Assembly (NCBI GenBank): GCA_040902535.1 | Contig: JBBDXD010000023.1 | Span: 32,772 to 82,110 of the forward strand | Length of the DNA: 49,339 nt | From: Dehalococcoidia bacterium | GTDB taxonomy: Bacteria; Chloroflexota; Dehalococcoidia; DSTF01; JACRBR01 | Direction of reading: 5' to 3' | In this document: positions 33,285-41,097 of the stretch, one piece after another | How positions within the stretch are numbered: position 1 is the stretch's first letter | Layout of the letters: each line of letters starts with the position of its first letter | The notes under the pieces: model-generated | The model's input: the letters and a program-made list of their open reading frames with translations, nothing else | Told to the model about the DNA's origin: nothing | The model's database searches: none | Translations under genes and position numbers: made by a program

Positions 33285-33561
33285 ATGGACGAAGCTCGAA
33301 GGCGTCTGCTTGCGATCGAAGATGAGGGCTTGCCGGCGCTTCCCGCCATGCTCGGCGATGAGGCCGCGTCCATGCTCGATGCGGCCGTGACAGACGGCGG
33401 CGGGCGCGTGTTCTCGGCGCGACCGGCGCAGGTCACGTGGCGCCCGGGGCGCTCGCTGGCCGAGACGTACGACGCGCGCGTCGGTTGCGGCGGAAAACGC
33501 AGCCAGCCAGACTCGGACCGTGCGCGGCATGGGGTACCGGCTCGTCAGCGACGCGCCGTAA
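33285..33561 (+). pseudogene. Chimeric remnant: phosphotransferase N-terminus joined to OmpR-type regulator C-terminus
   Basis: From ATG 33285 the frame reads MDEARRRLLAIEDEGLPALP and later VTWRPGRSLAETYDARVG, which looks like the first ~65 residues of an aminoglycoside/choline phosphotransferase-like protein. At about 33478 this similarity stops. In another frame (33481-33561) the sequence reads AASQTRTVRGMGYRLVSDAP and a stop, the typical last residues of a winged-helix (OmpR/PhoB) response regulator. A deletion has apparently removed the end of one gene and the beginning of another. The original frame runs on to 33599 without meaning. Confidence 0.65.
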
Positions 33562-33614
33562 CGACGCGATGCACGGGCGTCACTGAGCAGCCCCTTTGAC
33601 CGTGGGTATTGGAG

Positions 33615-33640
33615 AAGGCCCGCTCGAATGAGCGGGCCTT
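33615..33640. terminator. Hairpin between convergent genes
   Basis: A perfect 11-bp stem (AAGGCCCGCTC / GAGCGGGCCTT) with loop GAAT, located after the remnant gene and before the end of the minus-strand gene at 33667. There is no strong T-run, so it may be a bidirectional terminator of modest strength, probably once serving the lost regulator gene. Confidence 0.6.
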
Positions 33641-33666
33641 CCCGGCGTTGGTGTTAAAGCGCGCGC

Positions 33667-34713
33667 TTAACGCTGGCGCAGACGCGTTGCGCCCGCCGCT
33701 GCCGCCGCGAACAGCCCGATGCCGCCCGTGACGAGCAGCGCGATGAGCCACAGCCTCGTGGCGGTCCCGTCCGAGGGACCTGTCCCCGTGTCGGGAGCGA
33801 TCACACCCGTCGCCGGCGTCGGGCTCGGCGCTGGCGCGGGCGGCGTCGGCTCGATCGCCACGGCTCCGACCTCGCCGCAGGCGACGTACAGCCCGGCCTG
33901 CGCTTCAGACTGGTGGATGTTGATGGCGTAGTCGCCCGCTGACAAATCAGCGATCGGGATGCTGACAAACGCGAATGAGAAACCATTAAGCACGCTGGCG
34001 AGCGGCGAGGCGATGCCGCCGACGCCGGGGCAGTCGCCGTCGTGGATGTGCGCCGGCTGAAGGGCGCCCGCCGCGCCTGCCGCGATCTGGATACCGACGC
34101 CGGTGACTTCGGGGGACGCTTCGAAGAGGAACGCCTGACCGAGCTGACTGCCATCGCGGCCGGGACCGAGTTCGATGAGCAGTTCGCCGATGCCGGGTTC
34201 GCCGCCGCCGTCGTCCTCTTCCTGCTCACTGACGTATTCCAGGTACGCGCGGGTCTGCGGATCAGTCTCGTTGTAGGTGAAGTTCGCGCTCGTTATCAGA
34301 CCATCGACGACGGTAATCGAGAATGGCTGCAGGTAACGGCCGACGCCTGCTGCGTCGGAGTCATTGTCGGAAAGCGTTGCAAGACCGGTGACTTCGCCCG
34401 TGTCTTCATCGACGCTGACGCCGCTGAGCGCGATCTCGATGTTCTGGGCGGCGATCTCCTCGAAGATCAACGCGACGGCAGGCTTGCCGATGGCGGCGAA
34501 CGAGCCGCCGATCAGGCTGATGTCGGTGAAGGACGTGTCGTCGGCAAAGAGGGCGAGAATCGCGGCGGCGTCGCCCGCTTCGACGGCGGCGGCGAACGCA
34601 TCGACGACGTCGGCCGGTTCTTCCTGCGCGTGCGTCGCGCGCACGTTCAGGCTTAGGGCGCCGAGGATGGCGACGGACATGATGAACAAGAGGCGGATGG
34701 TGGAGTGGCGCAT
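33667..34713 (-). CDS. Secreted, membrane/wall-anchored protein with SnoaL-like and CHRD-like domains
   Basis: 348 residues. Signal peptide (1-29, ending THAQ). Residues about 32-155 resemble a SnoaL/NTF2-like domain (VVDAFAAAVEAGDAAAILAL and FADDTSFTD). Residues about 175-280 (QAFLFEASPEVTGVGIQI, HIHDGDCPG, INIHQSEAQAGLYVACGEVG) look like a CHRD/superoxide-dismutase-like beta domain with several His. A Pro-rich linker leads to PDTGTG, a hydrophobic helix and RLRQR, an LPxTG-like anchor with the first Leu missing. It shares this tail type with the protein at 32036. Function unknown; probably an exported surface protein. Confidence 0.75.
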   Translation of the reverse strand: MRHSTIRLLFIMSVAILGALSLNVRATHAQEEPADVVDAFAAAVEAGDAAAILALFADDTSFTDISLIGGSFAAIGKPAVALIFEEIAAQNIEIALSGVSVDEDTGEVTGLATLSDNDSDAAGVGRYLQPFSITVVDGLITSANFTYNETDPQTRAYLEYVSEQEEDDGGGEPGIGELLIELGPGRDGSQLGQAFLFEASPEVTGVGIQIAAGAAGALQPAHIHDGDCPGVGGIASPLASVLNGFSFAFVSIPIADLSAGDYAINIHQSEAQAGLYVACGEVGAVAIEPTPPAPAPSPTPATGVIAPDTGTGPSDGTATRLWLIALLVTGGIGLFAAAAAGATRLRQR

Positions 34714-34925
34714 GGGGGCCTCCGTGGGAGACAGATTGGCGGTCCCGCCAGGTTTGTGGGGTTAGTGTCGAGAGCGTAGCCCTCGAATAAAGGGGCGGTC
34801 AAGAGCGCGATTCGCAGTGCGCCGTGCGCCGTCCGTCGACGAGCGGCAGGCTCGGAGGCTGTATGCAGGCGACCGATGCCTTCAAGCCTTCCCGAGCGCA
34901 TACTTTTCTCGAAGGGAGGCACGTC

Positions 34926-35849
34926 TTGGCATTGGCAGACCGCACACCACCGACGCCGGCGGACTACAAGGACTACAAGCGGCGCTTCAGCAACTGGGGG
35001 CGCTGGGGCGACGACGATCAGCTCGGGACGCTGAATCACATCACGCCTCAGCGTCGTATTGCGGCGGGGGCGCTCGTGCGCAACGGCACGAAGGTCTCGC
35101 TCGCGAATCCGCTGGCAACGGCGCGCGTCGCCGGGCCGCGACGCAACGCGCAGCCCGCGGAGCATCGCATGAACGTCGGCGATGGCGGCTGCAGCGACTA
35201 CATCGGCGTCTCGTATCACGGCTTCGTCAACACGCACATCGACGCGCTGTGCCACATCTATACGGAAGACGGCAAGCTGTACGGCGGCCGCCCGTCGTCG
35301 GACATCACGCCGGAAGGCGCGACGTGCAACTCGGTCGATGCGTGGCGCGAAGGCATCGTCACGCGCGGCGTGCTGTACGACGTGCCGCGGCACCGTGACA
35401 CCGGCTACGTGACGGATGACGCGCCCGTACACGGCTGGGAACTCGAGGACATCGCGCGCGAGCAGGGCGTGACGCCGCAAGGCGGCGATGCGGTGCTCGT
35501 GCGCATGGGGCTGGCGGCGTTCTGGGCGGCGAACCCCGACTTCGAGCCGCCGTGGCTGGCGCCCGGGCTGCACGCATCCGCGCTCGAGTTCCTGTACGAG
35601 CACGACGCGGCGCTGCTTGGCTGGGACCTGATGGAGGCGCCGGGGCAGGAGGCGTACGGCGCGCCCGCGCTGCCGATCCATTCGATCGCGATCCCGTACA
35701 TGGGGCTGCCGCTGCTCGACAACGCGAACTTCGATGCGCTTGCCGAGGCGTGCGCGGCCGCCGGACGATGGGAGTTCATGCTGACGATCGCGCCGCTGGT
35801 CGTGCTGGGCGGCACGGGGTCGCCGGTGAATCCGATCGCGGTGATGTGA
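34926..35849 (+). CDS. Cyclase-family metal-dependent hydrolase (kynurenine formamidase-like)
   Basis: About 307 residues. The region SNWGRWGDDDQLGTLNHITP is characteristic of the bacterial cyclase family (PF04199 type), and the metal-binding motif appears as GFVNTHIDALCHIY, close to HxGTHxDxxxH but with Asn in place of Gly. The C-terminal part has LPIHSIAIPYMGLPLLDN and WEFMLTIAPLVVLGGTGSPV. Members hydrolyse N-formylkynurenine, isatin or related amides. I prefer TTG 34926 with GGGAGG six bases upstream, giving the usual family length; ATG 34863 (GGAGG, 4-base spacing) is an alternative. Confidence 0.85.
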   Translation: MALADRTPPTPADYKDYKRRFSNWGRWGDDDQLGTLNHITPQRRIAAGALVRNGTKVSLANPLATARVAGPRRNAQPAEHRMNVGDGGCSDYIGVSYHGFVNTHIDALCHIYTEDGKLYGGRPSSDITPEGATCNSVDAWREGIVTRGVLYDVPRHRDTGYVTDDAPVHGWELEDIAREQGVTPQGGDAVLVRMGLAAFWAANPDFEPPWLAPGLHASALEFLYEHDAALLGWDLMEAPGQEAYGAPALPIHSIAIPYMGLPLLDNANFDALAEACAAAGRWEFMLTIAPLVVLGGTGSPVNPIAVM

Positions 35850-35861
35850 CGGGGAACCTCA

Positions 35862-35900
35862 CCCCCCGGCCCCCTCTCCGCCGAGCGGAGAGGGGGAGCT
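35862..35900. repeat. Hairpin repeat CCCCCTCTCCGC-CGA-GCGGAGAGGGGG
   Basis: A perfect 12-bp stem at 35870-35896 with a 3-base loop, preceded by CCTCACCCCCCGGCC. It is the same family as the two units at 15308-15431. It lies between the cyclase and aldo/keto reductase genes and could also serve as a terminator. Confidence 0.8.
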
Positions 35901-36010
35901 TGCTTCTCGGGGGCGGTGGATTTCGTGGCACACGTCGTTGCTGCTACCGCGTAAGGCGCATCTGATCCACGATCGATCTACGTACGTGTATCGACGGACA
36001 GGAGACAGGC

Positions 36011-37015
36011 ATGGAATATCGCGCACTGGGTCGTACTGGCACGAAGGTCAGCAGCCTCTGCCTGGGCTGCATGATGTTCGGCGGCAAGACCAACCCCACC
36101 GACTCCTACGACATCATCGACCGGGCGCTCGACGCCGGCATCAACTTCGTCGACACGGCGAACGTGTACAGTACCGGCCGCAGCGAAGAAGCGACGGGCG
36201 AAGCGCTGAAGCGCAACGGCAAGCGGCAGAACGTCGTGCTGGCGACGAAGGTCCACGGCAAGATGGGCGAGGGCGTCAACGACCTCGGCAACAGCCGCCG
36301 CCACATCATCGAGCAGGCTGAGCAGAGTTTGAAGCGCCTGCAGACGGACTACATCGACCTCTACCAGATCCACCGCCCACAGCCGGATATCCCGATCGAC
36401 GAGACGCTGCGCGCGCTCGACGACCTGGTGCGGTCCGGCAAGGTGCGCTACCTCGGCACGAGCACGTTCGCGGCGTGGCAACTCGTCGAGTCGCTGTGGA
36501 CGTCGGAGCGGCTGGGGCTCAATCGCTTCGTCGTCGAGCAGCCGCCGTACAACCTGCTGGACCGCCGCATCGAGCGCGAGTTGCTGCCGGCGGCGCGCAC
36601 GTACGGCTTCGGCGTCATCCCGTGGAGCCCGCTGGCCGGCGGGCTGCTCACCGGCAAGTACAAGCGCGGCGAGGAGCCGCCGGAGGGCGCGCGCTTCGCC
36701 GACACGTCGAACCCGCTGTACCGGCGGCGGCTCAACGACCGCATCTACGACGTCGTCGAAGGGCTGGAGCCGATGGCGCAGGAGAAGGGCGTGACGCTGT
36801 CGCAGTTTGCGCTCGCGTGGTGCATGCAGCAGCCGGGCGTCACCAGCCCGATCATCGGCCCGCGGACGATGGAGCAGCTCGAAGACAACCTGGCATCGAC
36901 GGAGGTCACGTTCACGGAGGACGAGTTGCGCGCGATCAACCGCGTGGCGCGTCGGGGCGACTCGGTGGCGCCGTTCTACGAGGCGGAGTTCGGGCCGCAT
37001 CCGTTCCGCGTCTAG
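36011..37015 (+). CDS. Aldo/keto reductase
   Basis: 334-residue AKR starting MEYRALGRTGTKVSSLCLG. Tetrad: Asp/Tyr in FVDTANVY, Lys in VLATKVHG and His in LYQIHRPQPD. Sequence SPIIGPRTMEQLEDNL binds the NADPH phosphate region. It resembles the YdhF/Tas/GFO-independent general stress AKR group. AGGAGACAG precedes the ATG. Substrate unknown. A heptamer repeat tract follows the stop. Confidence 0.9.
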   Translation: MEYRALGRTGTKVSSLCLGCMMFGGKTNPTDSYDIIDRALDAGINFVDTANVYSTGRSEEATGEALKRNGKRQNVVLATKVHGKMGEGVNDLGNSRRHIIEQAEQSLKRLQTDYIDLYQIHRPQPDIPIDETLRALDDLVRSGKVRYLGTSTFAAWQLVESLWTSERLGLNRFVVEQPPYNLLDRRIERELLPAARTYGFGVIPWSPLAGGLLTGKYKRGEEPPEGARFADTSNPLYRRRLNDRIYDVVEGLEPMAQEKGVTLSQFALAWCMQQPGVTSPIIGPRTMEQLEDNLASTEVTFTEDELRAINRVARRGDSVAPFYEAEFGPHPFRV

Positions 37016-37022
37016 ACGCGGG

Positions 37023-37125
37023 GTCGTCAGTCGTCAGTCGGCAGTCGGCAGTCGGCAGTGGTTGCTGAACCGCCGAGGCGCAGAAGCGCGCAGGAAGTTA
37101 ATGTGGCGCGGGCTTTCAGCCCGCG
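37023..37125. repeat. Heptamer repeat tract and GC hairpin
   Basis: Five 7-base units (GTCGTCA twice, GTCGGCA three times; 37023-37057) follow the AKR stop. A hairpin with an 8-bp stem CGCGGGCT-TTC-AGCCCGCG (37107-37125) comes later and may end transcription. No gene is seen in this spacer. Confidence 0.8.
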
Positions 37126-37161
37126 TCATCTTCCGGCCGCATGGTTCGCTGGTTCGCCCAC

Positions 37162-37632
37162 CTACGCCTCCGCGCCGCCTGCGGCCGGCGCGCCGAACGT
37201 GAGCACGCGGCCGTCGAGGTCCCTGATCTGGAACTCGCGGATGCCATAGAACTGTGTCACGGGTTCCTGCGGGAACTGCGCCCCTGAGGCCCTGGCGTGC
37301 GCGAAGATCTCGTCGACGCGCTCGCACCAGAAGTAGGTATCGCACGAGTACTGTTTGGACGACACGTTCGAGATCACGCCCAGTCCGCGCCGAACGGTCT
37401 TGCCGAGCATCAGGCGGTGCCCATCACGGTCGACGATCACGAAGAACACCTCGCTGGGGGAGCCGGGAATGTCGTTGCCGTCTTCGTCGTGGCCGTGATC
37501 GTCGGAGTAGTACTCGCCGATGTTGAAGCCGAGCGTGTCCCGGTACCACTCGGCCGATGCGACGACGTCGTCCACGAGAAACATCGGCGCAACGCCCGTC
37601 ACGAGCGCCTTCGTGGCTCGAACGTCTGTCAT
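37162..37632 (-). CDS. VOC-family (glyoxalase/bleomycin-resistance-like) protein
   Basis: 156-residue vicinal-oxygen-chelate protein. The N-terminal half has APMFLVDDVVASAEWYRDTL and the C-terminal half VDEIFAHARASGAQFPQEPV and REFQIRDLDGRVLTFG. The His/Glu metal ligands of glyoxalase I are only partly obvious (HRLMLG region). ATG 37632 has GGGAGG four bases upstream; the longer in-frame start at 37731 overlaps the upstream membrane protein gene. Single gene of unknown substrate. Confidence 0.85.
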   Translation of the reverse strand: MTDVRATKALVTGVAPMFLVDDVVASAEWYRDTLGFNIGEYYSDDHGHDEDGNDIPGSPSEVFFVIVDRDGHRLMLGKTVRRGLGVISNVSSKQYSCDTYFWCERVDEIFAHARASGAQFPQEPVTQFYGIREFQIRDLDGRVLTFGAPAAGGAEA

Positions 37633-37669
37633 GTGACCTCCCTTGTGAGGAACGCGCACCGTGCGCGGA

Positions 37670-38701
37670 TCAACCGGCCGGATCAGACCCAACGGCGATC
37701 TCGCCGCCCGCATCGCGCGTCCCGCTTCCATCGAGCAGCTTGCCTTGCTTCGACAGGCGGCGCGTGAGGATGGCGAACGCCACGAGGCCGACGATGACGC
37801 CGAACCAGAGCGTCGCGATGCGGATGATCAGCGTGCCGACGGTCGCCGCCGACTTGCTGAGGTCGAGCAACTCCTGCGTCAGCGACGTGATGCCCGCTTC
37901 GGCGACGAACAGGCCGCCCGGCGTCAGCAGGATCGCCGCGGCCAGCGTCGCGATCGGCAGGATGAACGCCGCCTTGAGCAGCGTATCGATCTCGGCGCCG
38001 GCGCCCAGCCCGGCGAGCGTCAGGTAGAACGCCATCACCTCGAAGAACCACGATGCGACGCTGAGCGCCGTCATGAGGATCACGCCGCGCGGGTTCATCA
38101 GGATGTACGTGCTCTCGTACAGCTCTTCGAAGCGCGGCGCGAAGCGGCCAATGAACGGCACGCGCGCCAGCACGCCGAGCAGCCCGTGCGCCGTCGGCCG
38201 ATGCCTCGACACGCCGATCGCGATCCCCGAGCCGACGGCGATCACGGCGACGACCGGCCACAGCTCCCGCCCGAAGAAGATCACGCCCGACCCGGCGATG
38301 ATCAGCAGCGCGAGGCTGTCCGTCAGCCGCTCCGCGAGCAGGATCGGCGCCGAGCGCGTGACGGGGGTGCCGTGTACTTCCTTCAGCAGGTAACTCTTCA
38401 ACCATTCGCCTACCTTTCCGGGCGTAATCGTCATGCCCAGGCCAGAAAAGAAGACGAGGAAGCTGTCCCTTCGCGCCAGGCCGCGGACGCCGATCTGGCG
38501 CAGGTAGTACTCCCACTTGATGAAGCGCAGCAGGTAGTTGCCGCAGGTCACCAGCAGGATGAGCGGCATCAGTTCCCAGTGGAAGTCGCCGAGGCTGCGG
38601 CCGACCTCGCGGAAGTCGCCATACGCGAGCAGCCCGGCGAACACGATGATGCCGAGCAGCATCGACACGAGCAAGCGATTGCGGATGTTGGACAGATTCA
38701 T
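37670..38701 (-). CDS. Lysylphosphatidylglycerol synthase TM/AglD-like membrane protein (UPF0104)
   Basis: 343-residue integral membrane protein with about eight helices. The diagnostic segment is TPGKVGEWLKSYLL, seen in the flippase-like domain of MprF and in AglD/UPF0104 proteins, together with LLAERLTDSLALLII and LTPGGLFVAEAGITSLTQEL. Members are thought to move lipids or lipid-linked sugars across the membrane. Without the soluble MprF synthase domain, aminoacylation is not expected. It could work on the glycolipids made by the ino1 operon, but this is only a suggestion. Start ATG 38701. Confidence 0.85.
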   Translation of the reverse strand: MNLSNIRNRLLVSMLLGIIVFAGLLAYGDFREVGRSLGDFHWELMPLILLVTCGNYLLRFIKWEYYLRQIGVRGLARRDSFLVFFSGLGMTITPGKVGEWLKSYLLKEVHGTPVTRSAPILLAERLTDSLALLIIAGSGVIFFGRELWPVVAVIAVGSGIAIGVSRHRPTAHGLLGVLARVPFIGRFAPRFEELYESTYILMNPRGVILMTALSVASWFFEVMAFYLTLAGLGAGAEIDTLLKAAFILPIATLAAAILLTPGGLFVAEAGITSLTQELLDLSKSAATVGTLIIRIATLWFGVIVGLVAFAILTRRLSKQGKLLDGSGTRDAGGEIAVGSDPAG

Positions 38702-38749
38702 CCGGAGCGCGCACGACCTCGCAGCGTGCGGTGGCAGGGTAGCGGATGG

Positions 38750-38770
38750 GTCGTCAGTCGTCAGTCGTCA
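38750..38770. repeat. Three tandem copies of GTCGTCA
   Basis: Three perfect 7-base units (a fourth is partial) just upstream of the membrane protein gene. The same unit occurs at 37023. The rest of the spacer to the tRNA (38771-38906) contains a GATGAAGCAGACGACGCAGA-like run and no gene. Confidence 0.85.
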
Positions 38771-38906
38771 GTCGTCGGGCGCGGGGCGTCCGCAGATGAA
38801 GCAGACGACGCAGATGGCGCAGGGAATGCCTTGTGGGCGCGCCTCGTATTGCGGTGCGGGCGGCGTCGCGTAGCGTGTCGTGCGCGATGCGATAACATGC
38901 GTGTGC

Positions 38907-38983
38907 CCCAGGGTAGCCAAGTGGCCTAAGGCAACGGTCTGTAACACCGTGTATCGCTGGTTCGAATCCAGCCCCTGGGACCA
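38907..38983 (+). tRNA. tRNA-Tyr (anticodon GTA), class I shape, CCA encoded
   Basis: Cloverleaf: acceptor CCCAGGG / CCCTGGG, D stem GCC / GGC, anticodon stem ACGGT / ACCGT with loop CTGTAAC (anticodon GTA), variable loop GTATC (5 bases), T stem GCTGG / CCAGC with loop TTCGAAT, discriminator A and encoded CCA. The anticodon gives Tyr. The short variable loop and C1-G72 pair differ from the usual bacterial tRNA-Tyr, which has a long variable arm and G1-C72. It is the likely attachment site of the integrated element to the right. Confidence 0.9.
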
Positions 38984-38995
38984 TGTTGTAGCTTC

Positions 38996-39021
38996 AAACG
39001 GCGCTCTCGGGCGCCGTTTTT
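38996..39021 (+). terminator. Rho-independent terminator after tRNA-Tyr
   Basis: A 9-bp stem AAACGGCGC / GCGCCGTTT with a 6-base loop, followed by TTC. It starts 12 bases after the tRNA CCA end. Confidence 0.75.
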
Positions 39022-39035
39022 CGTTCGTGTACGAT

Positions 39036-39061
39036 GGGTGACAGCAACGGGTGACAGCAAC
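39036..39061. repeat. Tandem 13-bp direct repeat GGGTGACAGCAAC
   Basis: Two perfect adjacent copies lie just right of the tRNA terminator. They may be integrase or excisionase arm-type sites, or a duplication at the element edge. Confidence 0.7.
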
Positions 39062-39149
39062 CGATACGGACGGCTGCGGACGCGCCGTGCCTCGGCTACT
39101 TACGTTGTTAGGCGGAGCCGGGCGCGGCGGAAAAAGGTTAGGCGTAAGA

Positions 39150-39917
39150 ATGGCCGACGAGCTGGAACTCCGTCCCGAGTATGTTTTCACGGGTCGGCTT
39201 ACTCCCGAGAACAGGTTCTTGTTGGTGGACCTGCCGGAATTGATAGTACAGACACCGGAGCTAAGGTTCTCCGTCGATATCAAGGTAAAAGACAGCCGAA
39301 TCACCGCTACCGTGCGCCCCGACGTCGGGCGAGGCACGCCCCGCGTGTCGACGCTCAGGGACTCCGTCGCCGATTGCGCAAGGGTGGCCGTGGATGTGCT
39401 CGGCTTCTATCAAGGGGCAGCGTACTACGTGCACCTGGAGGAAGTGACTGGTGCCGTTACGGAAAGGTTCGATTCGAGGCTTGGCGACCTACGGGAGCTT
39501 TTGGTGGACTCAGGTGTCTCCGAGCCGGAGATATGGGAACTCGCCTCGCGGCATGGAGCTCTCCGGCAATCTCTTTCCGACCTCCGCACTTCGATTCTCT
39601 CTCCTACCGACACTCCGTATTCAACATTTAGAGCGATAGAGTCAATCCGACAATACTTTGTGGATCGTGCGGACGCCGATGAACAGCGTGCGCGGCGCAT
39701 TAGCTGGGACAGAATGAGAGCAGCCCTCCAGCTGGAGCGATGGCGACAAGGCGAGAGTTGGTCCAAAGATGCACGCCATGGTGACGAGGTCTACCTCTCT
39801 TATGATGAGCGGTTGGCGGCACTACGGTTCGCCTGGAGCGCGGTGCTTCGCTTCTGCGTCTTCTTGCGCATGGGCCGAGATCTTTCTGCGGGAGATTACC
39901 CGCTCATTTCTGATTGA
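39150..39917 (+). CDS. Unknown protein, element cargo
   Basis: 255 residues, soluble and acidic, starting MADELELRPEYVFTGRLTPE. ATG 39150 is chosen because the sequence before it is basic and unnatural. The N-terminal half is strand-rich (LRFSVDIKVKDSRITATVRP), followed by helices (CARVAVDVLGFYQGAAYYVH) and a helical C-terminus ending in WSAVLRFCVFLRMGRDLSAG. No catalytic motif is recognised. It sits alone between the tRNA attachment site and the integrase, on the opposite strand to the integrase, where phages and satellites often carry defence or lysogenic-conversion genes. Lower GC than its surroundings supports transfer. Confidence 0.7.
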   Translation: MADELELRPEYVFTGRLTPENRFLLVDLPELIVQTPELRFSVDIKVKDSRITATVRPDVGRGTPRVSTLRDSVADCARVAVDVLGFYQGAAYYVHLEEVTGAVTERFDSRLGDLRELLVDSGVSEPEIWELASRHGALRQSLSDLRTSILSPTDTPYSTFRAIESIRQYFVDRADADEQRARRISWDRMRAALQLERWRQGESWSKDARHGDEVYLSYDERLAALRFAWSAVLRFCVFLRMGRDLSAGDYPLISD

Positions 39918-39978
39918 CGGCTAGTCGACGTTGAGAGAGGTCAAACCCCAAGCGTGATCGCGGCGTCCCGAACTGATT

Positions 39979-41097
39979 TCATCCTAGCAGGGCATCGAAC
40001 GCATCCGCGGCCTGCCGCTGCATCGTGGGCGTGACGTGCGAGTACAGATCGAGCGTCGTGCTGATGCGCGTGTGGCCGAGCATCTCCTGCACGATCTTCG
40101 CGTGGATGCCCTGTTCGAGCAGGAGCGTCGCGGCGCTGTGGCGGAGGTCGTGGAAGCGCATACGGGGCAGCCCGGCGTTCTTGAGCAGCGGCTCGAATGA
40201 CCGCTTGAGCAGGTTGCCTGCGGCGATCGGCTTGCCGACCTCGTTCGCGAACACGAGCTCGTTGTCTTCCCACGCGGCGCCGATGCGAAGCCGCTCCTCC
40301 TTCTGCGCGACCCGATGCCGGCGGATCGCCTCGACGGTCCGGGCCGGCAGAAGCACATGGCGTCGCGAGCCTCGCGTCTTGGTCTCAGCGAATCGCAGCC
40401 CATCCTTGGTCGCCTGCATCGTCCCGCGGATCTGGATGCTGGCTCGGTCGAGGTCGACATCCTTCCAACGCAGCCCGAGCAGTTCACCTTGCCGCATGCC
40501 AGTCGTCAGGGCCATGACGTACAGCGCTTCCAGACGACTCCCCTCCGCAGCGGCCAGTAGCGCGGATGCCTGGCGAGCGGAGAGCGTAGTGATCTCGTAG
40601 TGGCCGACCCTTGGCGCGTCCACGAAGTCGGCGACGTTGCGCTGCACGAGGTTCCAGCGCACGGCCTGCTTCAAGGCTCGGTGAAGCATCGCGTGGAGGT
40701 GATGGACTGTGGTCGATGACAGCCGCTCTTCAATCTTCTTCGAGTAAAGGCGCTGGAGGTGGAGCGGGGTGAGGTTCGTCAGCTGGACCTTGCCGATCTC
40801 CGGCGTGACGTGTAGCCGCACGAGCTGCTCGTAGCGGTCCCACGTCCGGACGCGGAGAGATGGCTTCGATGCGTTGAGCCACCGTTGCATGAACTGCGCC
40901 ACGGTCTGACGTTCACTGATGACCGGCAGCCCGTCGTCCTGTCCCTTGAGCGCGGCGCGGAGCTTGCGGGCGACCTCGTCGCGATCCTTGTTCAAGAAGT
41001 GCTTTCGATCACCGCTCGGCAGACTGATCGACGCCGACCACCGACCGTCGCTCTTGCGGAAGTAAATCGAGCCTTCGCCATTCGCTCGTTTAGCCAT
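39979..41097 (-). CDS. int: Phage-type tyrosine recombinase/integrase
   Basis: 372-residue integrase. N-terminal AP2-like/arm-binding strand region (GEGSIYFRKSDGRWSASISL), SAM-like core-binding domain (QTVAQFMQRWLNASKPSLRV) and the catalytic domain with Arg in TTGMRQGELLGL, HDLRHSAAT, LGHTRISTTLDLY (His and the nucleophile Tyr). All catalytic residues are present. It probably integrates the element into the tRNA-Tyr gene. ATG 41097 overlaps the end of the upstream gene by 8 bp, so both are co-transcribed from the divergent region at 42227-42317. Confidence 0.95.
   Translation of the reverse strand: MAKRANGEGSIYFRKSDGRWSASISLPSGDRKHFLNKDRDEVARKLRAALKGQDDGLPVISERQTVAQFMQRWLNASKPSLRVRTWDRYEQLVRLHVTPEIGKVQLTNLTPLHLQRLYSKKIEERLSSTTVHHLHAMLHRALKQAVRWNLVQRNVADFVDAPRVGHYEITTLSARQASALLAAAEGSRLEALYVMALTTGMRQGELLGLRWKDVDLDRASIQIRGTMQATKDGLRFAETKTRGSRRHVLLPARTVEAIRRHRVAQKEERLRIGAAWEDNELVFANEVGKPIAAGNLLKRSFEPLLKNAGLPRMRFHDLRHSAATLLLEQGIHAKIVQEMLGHTRISTTLDLYSHVTPTMQRQAADAFDALLG

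Noticed and set aside
38984-38995. CRISPR array or rRNA near the tRNA
   Set aside because: The only repeats nearby are the 7-mers and the 13-bp pair; no regularly spaced 23- to 37-base repeats and no rRNA sequence are seen anywhere in the window.
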